NCBI GenBank assembly: GCA_002010925.1
Contig: MTLR01000035.1
Span: forward strand, 1-7,086
From: Candidatus Bathyarchaeota archaeon JdFR-04
GTDB taxonomy: Archaea; Thermoproteota; Bathyarchaeia; Bathyarchaeales; UBA233
DNA length: 7,086 bases
Reading direction: 5' to 3'
Shown here: positions 1 through 5,083 of the stretch, piece by piece
Position numbering within the stretch: position 1 is the first letter of the stretch
Layout: each line of letters begins with the position of its first letter
Notes under the pieces: generated by a model
Seen by the model: the letters and a program-made list of their open reading frames with translations, nothing else
Databases searched by the model: none
What the model was told of the DNA's origin: nothing
Translations under genes and position numbers: made by a program

Positions 1-645
1 CTGCTGAAGCCAGGGTGTAGGTTCACCTCCTACAAGATTAGCGTTTCGACAACCTTCCTTACGAAGCCTCTCAACAACCTTTGCAAGTTGTTTAGGTGTA
101 TATATCTCCCCGGCCTCCATCCATTGGGAAATTGTCCAGTTTTGGCAGTGAAGGCAACGCATACTGCAGCCCAGAGTAAAAATTGTCCCTGAAGGCACAA
201 GCTCGGGTTCTTCACCCATGTGAGCGAAAAAGCTAGAAACGGCGACCTGAGTGCCACATCTGCAAAAGCCAAGTTCACCTTCTAGACGGTTTATACCGCA
301 TCGTCGGATGCAAAAATGACAGTTTCCGAGTATTCGACGGGCTATTTCAATCTTTAAGTCAAGGAAAGACTTTCGGGGAAGTTCCAGCTCGGCAATAGCC
401 TTTAGCCGAGAATCCACGTCCTTTTCTAGCTTATAATAGGCATTAATTAATTTGTCATGAAGCTCCCAAAGCTCTTCAGTGGATTCCGCACTGCTAAACT
501 CGGCTGGGAGCTTTTTAGCTAGTTGAAACTTTGCCAGCTTTGCATTTTGTATGACATCGAAGTACCTAGCGAGGCTTGCCCTTGCCTTTCTATCGTAAAG
601 TATGGCTTCGGCGTCCGGACGAAGAATTCTCCACATTTTCTTCAT
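1..645 (-). CDS. PflX-like radical SAM protein (C-terminus beyond window)
   Basis: This frame is open for 215 codons from an ATG at 645 and reaches the left edge without a stop, so the 3' end is missing. Residues 109-130 hold a cysteine-rich motif (C109, C112, C116, C128, C130) around CGINRLEGELGFC. The radical SAM motif is C160-x3-C164-x2-C167 (GCSMRCLHCQNW), which binds the 4Fe-4S cluster, and LVGGEPT (204-210) fits the SAM-binding GGE-like strand. This order matches the PflX family (COG1313), homologues of pyruvate formate-lyase activase with unknown substrate. About 105 mostly helical, charged residues precede the first cysteine; from memory, PflX proteins usually start much closer to it. 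An in-frame TAA at 670-672 limits the start. I saw no clear Shine-Dalgarno, as expected for a distal operon gene, and Met4 (636) is an alternative start. It is probably co-transcribed with the AmrS-type gene 24 nt upstream. Confidence 0.85.
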   Translation of the reverse strand, partial: MKKMWRILRPDAEAILYDRKARASLARYFDVIQNAKLAKFQLAKKLPAEFSSAESTEELWELHDKLINAYYKLEKDVDSRLKAIAELELPRKSFLDLKIEIARRILGNCHFCIRRCGINRLEGELGFCRCGTQVAVSSFFAHMGEEPELVPSGTIFTLGCSMRCLHCQNWTISQWMEAGEIYTPKQLAKVVERLRKEGCRNANLVGGEPTPWLQQ

Positions 646-669
646 GGATAAGAGATTATAACGTCTTAT

Positions 670-1722
670 TTAAAATAGGGCGTAGGGGTAAGAGTATCCC
701 GCTGGATGTAGTTTACCCTTTATTGGAATTTGTTGTCCACAAACAGGGCAACGCATGTCTTTCGTTAGGTTCCATCTTGCGATCTCGAAGCCGTAGCGTT
801 TTATTAGTAACTCTCTGCAGCTTGGACAGTAGGTGTTTTCGCACGGATGCCCTGGAACATTACCCACATAAACGTAATGTAGCCCGGCGTCTCTCGATAC
901 CGCGTAGGCTTTTTCTAATGTTTCTATGGAAGTAGCTGGAATAGTTGTCATGCGATAGTCCGGGTGGAATCTCAAAAGGTGTAAAGGTGTTTCTGCTCCT
1001 AAGTTTTCATTTATCCATTGAGCGAGTTCACGAATTTTGTCAATTGAGTCACCTATTTTCGGCACTATAAGGTTCGTGATTTCGATATGTATGTCGTTTC
1101 GCTTCATTTCCTTTAGCGCCTCGTAGATGGGTTCAACCGAGGGAACGGAAGAAAACTTTTTGTAGAAACTCGGTTCTCCACCTCCTTTAAAGTCCACCGT
1201 TGCCGCGTCGAGGTATGGCGCTATTGTTTTCACCGCTTCCGGAGTCATATATCCATTAGTTACGAAAGTGTTAAAAAAGCCAACTTTTTTGGCCAATTTA
1301 GCCGTGTCATAAGCGTATTCGAAGAATATGGTTGGCTCTGTATAAGTATAACTTATGCCTTGACAACCGTGCTTCTGTGCAGCTTTCACCACCTCTTCAG
1401 GGGGGAAGTCTTTCCCTTCGATTTCATTTTGTTGACTTATCATCCAATTGTCACAGAATTGGCATCTGAAATTACATCCAACAGTGGCTATGGACATAAC
1501 TAGGGCTCCGGGGTGAAAATGGCTCAGGGGCTTTTTAGTTATCGGGTCTACACACGCCGAGCAAGCCTTGGCATAAACTAGGGAGTAAAGCGTCCCCTTC
1601 TCATTCCTCCGAACAAGACAAAATCCTACCTTACCATTCTTAATTTCACACCTTCTAGCGCATAAATTACATTTCACATTATTATCTGGCAGTTTTTTAT
1701 AAAGCATAGCCTCATGAAGCAT
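670..1722 (-). CDS. amrS: AmmeMemoRadiSam system radical SAM enzyme (AmrS type)
   Basis: This 350-residue protein has the full AmrS layout. An N-terminal cysteine motif (C18, C21, C25, C35; KCNLCARRCEI) is followed by KPLSHFHPG, then the radical SAM motif C83-x3-C87-x2-C90 (GCNFRCQFCDNW). YTYTEPTIFFEY (125-136) comes next. A C-terminal cysteine group (C294, C299, C302, C325, C328) could bind zinc or iron-sulfur. Length is normal for the family. AmrS proteins are cytosolic radical SAM enzymes that co-occur with Memo and AMMECR1 proteins; the reaction is unknown to me. Neither partner gene is in this window. The ATG at 1722 has AGAGGG at 1731-1736, 8 nt upstream; Met6 (1707) is the alternative start. 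The gene leads a minus-strand transcript that continues into the PflX-like gene, and it is divergent from the Hsp20 gene. Confidence 0.9.
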   Translation of the reverse strand: MLHEAMLYKKLPDNNVKCNLCARRCEIKNGKVGFCLVRRNEKGTLYSLVYAKACSACVDPITKKPLSHFHPGALVMSIATVGCNFRCQFCDNWMISQQNEIEGKDFPPEEVVKAAQKHGCQGISYTYTEPTIFFEYAYDTAKLAKKVGFFNTFVTNGYMTPEAVKTIAPYLDAATVDFKGGGEPSFYKKFSSVPSVEPIYEALKEMKRNDIHIEITNLIVPKIGDSIDKIRELAQWINENLGAETPLHLLRFHPDYRMTTIPATSIETLEKAYAVSRDAGLHYVYVGNVPGHPCENTYCPSCRELLIKRYGFEIARWNLTKDMRCPVCGQQIPIKGKLHPAGYSYPYALF

Positions 1723-1754
1723 ATCCAGCGCCCTCTACTCACAATACACAAGAG

Positions 1755-1766
1755 TTTTAAAAAAAC
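1755..1766 (-). promoter_or_regulatory. Probable TATA element for the amrS operon
   Basis: On the minus strand the sequence reads as a T-run followed by TTTTAAAA (1755-1762), centred about 36 nt upstream of the amrS ATG. That would put the transcript start near 1732-1736 with a very short leader, and the AGAGGG ribosome site would lie almost at the 5' end. The overlapping palindrome AAACGTTT at 1763-1770 could be part of a BRE or an operator, but this is only suggestive. Confidence 0.4.
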
Positions 1767-1793
1767 GTTTAGTCTACCATGAGTTTTCACGTA

Positions 1794-1810
1794 GTAAAAC
1801 ATTTTATATA
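1794..1810 (+). promoter_or_regulatory. Probable BRE/TATA promoter of the Hsp20-metG beta pair
   Basis: TTTTATATA at 1802-1810 is preceded directly by an A-rich BRE-like stretch (GTAAAAC, 1794-1800), close to the archaeal consensus. Initiation would be expected about 25 nt downstream, near 1831. This leaves a leader of about 19 nt containing GAGG (1838-1841), 8 nt before the ATG at 1850. Promoter, transcript start and ribosome site are mutually consistent. Confidence 0.6.
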
Positions 1811-1849
1811 TGAAACTTCAACAATGTAGAACGTTAAGAGGAAAAATGG

Positions 1850-2401
1850 ATGTCAGAGGATTCGGACTTCGAGGATTTTGACGAATTCATCCGTGAACTA
1901 GATGTTCTTTATCGTAAGCTTTCCAGAAAGCTTTCCAAGCAAATTAAGGAAATCGAAAAGATGGTTGAGCGGGAAACTGCTTGTGAAGATTGGGACATAA
2001 GAACCATTGATAGGCATGGCGTTAGGGGCTTCATTACCAAGAAACGCTTTGAGAACCTCCTACGTGATCTTTCGAAGGGAGCCTTCGAAGCCGAGTTTTC
2101 TGAACCTCTAATTGATGTTTTTGAAAACAAAAAATCCATCAGAATATATATGGAACTACCCGGATTAGCTCTGGAACAAATAGAACTAGTAATATTCGAC
2201 GGAAAAATTGAAGTGAAAGCCGATGATTTCCATAAAATCATACCTTTGCCAACTAGAAAAATAGACAGCGAAAAAGCGCGAGCAATCTATAAAAACGGAA
2301 TCCTTAAAATACGGATTCCCAAAATTGGAAGATTTGCCCGCCCAAAAAGAGAGAAATATAGAATAAGAGTGGTTAACCATAAAAGAAGGGATGGGACATG
2401 A
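1850..2401 (+). CDS. Hsp20/alpha-crystallin family small heat-shock-like protein
   Basis: The protein has 183 residues. Residues 1-45 are acidic and then helical and charged (RKLSRKLSKQIKEIEKMVE, about 22-40), which could form an oligomerising coiled coil. The alpha-crystallin domain spans about 86-158: PLIDVFENKKSIRIYMELPG, a short beta-strand pair (IELVIFDGKIEV), and the hallmark A-x4-NGILKIRIP (144-157). A basic tail contains RIRV (171-174), an I-x-V that could serve as the IXI motif docking into a neighbouring ACD groove. The family consists of ATP-independent cytosolic holdases that bind unfolding proteins. The N-terminal arm is longer than usual, so the protein may be a specialised relative rather than the main sHSP. 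The ATG at 1850 has GAGG 8 nt upstream. Its stop overlaps the next start as ATGA, so the two genes are likely translationally coupled. Confidence 0.82.
   Translation: MSEDSDFEDFDEFIRELDVLYRKLSRKLSKQIKEIEKMVERETACEDWDIRTIDRHGVRGFITKKRFENLLRDLSKGAFEAEFSEPLIDVFENKKSIRIYMELPGLALEQIELVIFDGKIEVKADDFHKIIPLPTRKIDSEKARAIYKNGILKIRIPKIGRFARPKREKYRIRVVNHKRRDGT
2071..2089. repeat. Perfect 8-bp inverted repeat with 3-nt loop
   Basis: TTCGAAGG (2071-2078), GAG, CCTTCGAA (2082-2089) forms a perfect stem inside the Hsp20-like gene. It lies over codons for the linker just before the alpha-crystallin domain (LSKGAFEAE). It has no following T-run, so it is not an obvious terminator. It may be a chance result of the repeated use of TTCGAA codon pairs. 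Confidence 0.6.
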
Positions 2402-2727
2402 CGGAAATCTCCTTTAAGGACTTCCAAAAATTAGATATGCGAGTAGGCAAAGTCGTCGAAGCCAAGCAGATTCCGGGCTCCCGAAACCTCATCCGCATGA
2501 TTGTGGATTTTGGCACTGAGAAACGACAAGCAGTGGCTGGTCTACTGCAATGGTATAAGCCTGAAAATCTTGTCGGCAAAAAATATGCTTTCCTACTTAA
2601 CTTGGAGCGGCGAAGATTTATGGGTGTGGAGTCACAGTGTATGATTCTGGCTGCTGAGGACAAGCAAGGAAATGTTGTCTGTTTGCAGCCGGAAAAGGAC
2701 ATAGAGGTTGGAAGCAAGATTCATTAG
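2398..2727 (+). CDS. metG: Stand-alone tRNA-binding OB-fold protein, MetRS beta-subunit type
   Basis: The protein has 109 residues and is almost entirely one EMAPII/Trbp111-like tRNA-binding domain. FQKLDMRVGKVVEA (9-22) is the first strand; VDFGTEKRQAVAGL and the LVGKKYAFLLNLE strand follow; RFMGVESQCMILAAED (73-88) and a closing P-x-KDIEVGSKI complete the fold. In many archaea this domain is a separate subunit that helps methionyl-tRNA synthetase bind tRNA. The related chaperone CsaA has similar length, but the GVESQxM signature and the AAED strand fit the MetRS beta type better. The usual small residue before Met82 (GVESQGM in relatives) is Cys81 here. AAGGG at 2386-2390 lies 7 nt before the ATG. 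The start overlaps the Hsp20 stop, and the stop overlaps the convergent rfcL stop. Confidence 0.8.
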   Translation: MTEISFKDFQKLDMRVGKVVEAKQIPGSRNLIRMIVDFGTEKRQAVAGLLQWYKPENLVGKKYAFLLNLERRRFMGVESQCMILAAEDKQGNVVCLQPEKDIEVGSKIH

Positions 2728-3986
2728 AGGATTTCCATCTGCTTTATTATGGCTTCAGCTTGTTTTCCACTAACTATGTACTTAATCATTTCAGCGTCGA
2801 GGTCTAACCAACTAGCTATCCCAGCAGCCATATTCACATTGTTTTCGAAAATAACACGGATATATGGAAGAATTTCTTTCGAAGCTCTGTAAGCTGATAT
2901 ATGGAATTTCCTTTTTATCTTCCTTCCAATCTCAAGTTCAAATTTTCTTTGGGCTTTACTCCTAGAAAGGGCTTGTATTCGCTTTGGAAAATTAAAGGGA
3001 ATCCATCCTGAAGGCTTAGTTTTCTGTCTAGCCATAGCTACGCCAGCGGTCATAAAGTCTAAGAAGTATCGTGTAAACTTCCAATTTCGGGTTGAGCGGA
3101 TACGTCCACGATATATATCGGCCAGCGAAAGGGCATCCATAGCCCTAGCCAGATCTTCTGGGTGAGTTAAATGGCGTGGGACGTTTTCATATATCCATTC
3201 AAAAAGCATGTCCGGGTCAACATCAGCCATGTCTACAGCTTGTTTGGCGCTCATGCAGCTTCTTGCATAAACGATCATCTTTAAGACTGTGAATATGTTT
3301 TCCTGTCGGTCACGATAGGCGAGCCAGGAAACATCCTCATAAGTGAGTCTTGTCTTGCCTTGAGCTAGGGCTTGCAAATCGTTTATTGCTGAGCGCACAT
3401 CTCCTCTGGAGCGTTGTGCGATGAATTTTAATGCTTCTTCCTCAGCATCTATTCCTTCTCGAAGGCATATTCTCTTCAAAAGCTTTACGACTTCCCCTGC
3501 TGGAGGTTTTTTGAACTGAACAAGTAAGCAGTAGTTCCGTAAGTTGGTGAACCTTGGATCGTAAGCGTTGTTTGCGATTAACACAAGGGGGCAACGGGTA
3601 ATTTTTATTATTTCAGTTAAGGCTTTAACTCCACCCCGGTCTTGTGTTCCTGTGATTCCATCAAGTTCATCGAAAAGAATTAGCCTTTTTTTTCCAAATA
3701 ATGTAGAATACTGCGAAGCAATTCCAGCAAACCTTTTGACAGCTTCCTCGGTTCGGTAATCACTTGCGTTCTTCTCCACCAATTCCATATCAAAGTCCTT
3801 AGCTAAAGCTTCAACCGTTGCTGTTTTACCTATTCCTGGAGGGCCATATAAGAAAATAGCTCTCTTCTTTGGAACGGTTTTGTCCCACGCTTTTACCCAT
3901 TCTACCAGTTTTCGTATGGCTTCCTTGTTCCCTATTACCTCTTTTAGTGTTTGAGGCTTATGTTTTCTTGTCCAAGCCATATGCAT
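2724..3986 (-). CDS. rfcL: Replication factor C large subunit (clamp loader)
   Basis: This 420-residue AAA+ ATPase is the large subunit of archaeal RFC, which loads the PCNA clamp on primer-template DNA. Visible motifs are the N-terminal WTRKHKPQTLKEVIGN, Walker A GPPGIGKT (48-55), Walker B LILFDELDG (102-110), a sensor-1 asparagine in LVLIANN (134-140), and sensor-2 RGDVRSAINDLQ (194-205). The position of the small subunit's SRC arginine finger is occupied by NLR (148-150), as expected for a large subunit. The helical collar fills the C-terminal half. The protein ends in KQAEAIIKQMEIL and has no obvious PCNA-interacting (QxxLxxF) box or lysine-rich tail, which some archaeal large subunits carry. 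The ATG at 3986 has AGAAGG 9 nt upstream, better spaced than for Met3 (3980). It is in an operon with rfcS, 13 nt upstream. Confidence 0.96.
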   Translation of the reverse strand: MHMAWTRKHKPQTLKEVIGNKEAIRKLVEWVKAWDKTVPKKRAIFLYGPPGIGKTATVEALAKDFDMELVEKNASDYRTEEAVKRFAGIASQYSTLFGKKRLILFDELDGITGTQDRGGVKALTEIIKITRCPLVLIANNAYDPRFTNLRNYCLLVQFKKPPAGEVVKLLKRICLREGIDAEEEALKFIAQRSRGDVRSAINDLQALAQGKTRLTYEDVSWLAYRDRQENIFTVLKMIVYARSCMSAKQAVDMADVDPDMLFEWIYENVPRHLTHPEDLARAMDALSLADIYRGRIRSTRNWKFTRYFLDFMTAGVAMARQKTKPSGWIPFNFPKRIQALSRSKAQRKFELEIGRKIKRKFHISAYRASKEILPYIRVIFENNVNMAAGIASWLDLDAEMIKYIVSGKQAEAIIKQMEIL

Positions 3987-3995
3987 TGTAGTTTT

Positions 3996-4001
3996 CCTTC
4001 T
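3996..4001 (-). promoter_or_regulatory. Ribosome binding site of rfcL overlapping the rfcS stop
   Basis: AGAAGG on the minus strand lies 9 nt before the ATG at 3986 and overlaps the rfcS TAG (4000-4002). Ribosomes finishing rfcS would sit over the rfcL initiation site, so coupling of the two subunits is plausible. The spacing favours Met1 at 3986 over Met3 at 3980. Confidence 0.6.
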
Positions 4002-4971
4002 AGGTTTGCTGCTTCATTTGGTATCCTGCTTCTACTAGTCGTGCGAGTAGGGCGCTCAGTTGGACTTCTTCGTTGGAGCCTTGGACTAGGCGAAAGTCTA
4101 TTTCACCTATTGTGTCGGCTAGTTTTATTTTCCAGGGTTCTGGGATATTAATGCGGAAGATTTCGGTGTGGATTTGTCGAATTATATCGGTTCCGGCTAC
4201 GCCGTATTTTTGAATCATCTCACGAAGTTTCTCCCTGGCTTGGATGAAGTTGCCGTTGAGAGCTGTTAAAACCATTTTTTGCACATCAGCTGGGTGTGCT
4301 CTTCCAACTACAGAATATACGATTTCAGCTGTTATGGGTTTTCCGAACGAGGCGGCGGCCTGAAGCGTGTTTATAGCTCTCCGCATGTCTCCGCCACAAA
4401 CTTCGAATATGGCTTCAAGCCCCTCGTCTAATAACGTTATCCCCTCGCTTTTGGCTATTCTTCTTAAAAACTCGTCGTGTTCCGTTTTTGGTAAGTATGT
4501 AAATCGGAAGGGTGCACATCTAGACTGGATGGGTTCAATTATCTTTCCACTGTAATTAGCGATTAATATAAAGCGGCATGTTTCAGTATAGCGTTCCATA
4601 GTTCGCCTTAAAGCTTGTTGAGCGTCAGAGGTCATGTTGTCGGCTTCGTCCAGAATCATGATTTTGAAGGGAACCTCGCCTATGGAGCGCACGCGAGCAA
4701 AGGTTTTAACCGTTTCACGGACCACATCGATTCCTCGTTCGTCACTTGCATTTAACTCCATCATGTGTTCGCGATAAGCCTTTCCATACAAGTCCCTGGC
4801 CAAACACAGTGCGGCTGTGGTTTTTCCGGTTCCAGGGGGCCCGGCGAAAATGCAGTGGGGCACGTTTCTTGATTCTACAAAGCTCTTCAATCTTTCCACT
4901 ATTTCTTTCTGGTTTACTATTTCGTCAAGGGTTTTCGGCCGATATTTTTCTGCCCACATTTCGAAGCTCAT
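4000..4971 (-). CDS. rfcS: Replication factor C small subunit (clamp loader)
   Basis: This 323-residue AAA+ protein has the family's normal length. Its motifs are WAEKYRPKTLDEIVNQ (6-21), Walker A GPPGTGKT (44-51), ELNASDERGIDVVR (72-85), Walker B with DEAD (108-111), sensor-1 LIANY (136-140), the arginine-finger SRC motif (150-152), and sensor-2 GGDMRRAIN (193-201). Several small subunits and one large subunit form the pentamer that opens PCNA; SRC supplies the arginine that acts in the neighbour's ATP site. Archaeal rfcS genes often carry inteins at Walker A; this copy is uninterrupted. The ATG at 4971 has AAGGA about 10 nt upstream, and an in-frame TAA at 4987-4989 excludes a longer form. 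Met5 is a less likely start. The gene leads the rfcS-rfcL operon. Confidence 0.97.
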   Translation of the reverse strand: MSFEMWAEKYRPKTLDEIVNQKEIVERLKSFVESRNVPHCIFAGPPGTGKTTAALCLARDLYGKAYREHMMELNASDERGIDVVRETVKTFARVRSIGEVPFKIMILDEADNMTSDAQQALRRTMERYTETCRFILIANYSGKIIEPIQSRCAPFRFTYLPKTEHDEFLRRIAKSEGITLLDEGLEAIFEVCGGDMRRAINTLQAAASFGKPITAEIVYSVVGRAHPADVQKMVLTALNGNFIQAREKLREMIQKYGVAGTDIIRQIHTEIFRINIPEPWKIKLADTIGEIDFRLVQGSNEEVQLSALLARLVEAGYQMKQQT

Positions 4972-5015
4972 GGGTTTTTCTTCCTTTTATGGCATCTGCT
5001 AAATAGTATGGGGTG

Positions 5016-5025
5016 TTAATAAATT
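5016..5025 (-). promoter_or_regulatory. Possible TATA element for rfcS-rfcL
   Basis: AATTTATTAA on the minus strand is centred about 49 nt upstream of the rfcS ATG. A transcript start near 4995 would leave a leader of about 24 nt holding the AAGGA ribosome site. The match to the TATA consensus is fair, and no clear purine-rich BRE is adjacent. The 112-nt gap after the FMN protein gene makes a separate promoter reasonable. Confidence 0.4.
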
Positions 5026-5061
5026 AGTTTAGTTATTCCGTGGAAATGGTTAAGATTGTGG

Positions 5062-5067
5062 AAAAAA
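5062..5067 (-). terminator. Possible oligo-T terminator after the FMN protein gene
   Basis: A run of six T on the minus strand lies 17 nt past the stop at 5084, in a pyrimidine-rich stretch. Archaeal RNA polymerase can terminate at short T-runs without a hairpin. The run is short and no stem was seen, so this is tentative. Confidence 0.35.
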
Positions 5068-5083
5068 TGAGAGGGAGGTGGTT

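Noticed and set aside
30..278. 82-codon minus-strand ORF at the left edge
   Set aside because: It overlaps in another frame the PflX-like radical SAM gene, which has clear cysteine motifs and runs off the window edge.
576..935. 119-codon plus-strand ORF
   Set aside because: It is antisense to the conserved C-terminal region of amrS and the start of the PflX-like gene, and is arginine-rich without any recognisable motif.
1914..1939. Short direct repeat around AAGCTTTCC
   Set aside because: It only encodes the repeated RKLS-RKLS stretch of the Hsp20-like N-terminal helix, and two copies do not form an array.
4810..4850. Possible intein at the rfcS Walker A site
   Set aside because: GPPGTGKT is continuous and the protein has normal intein-free length.
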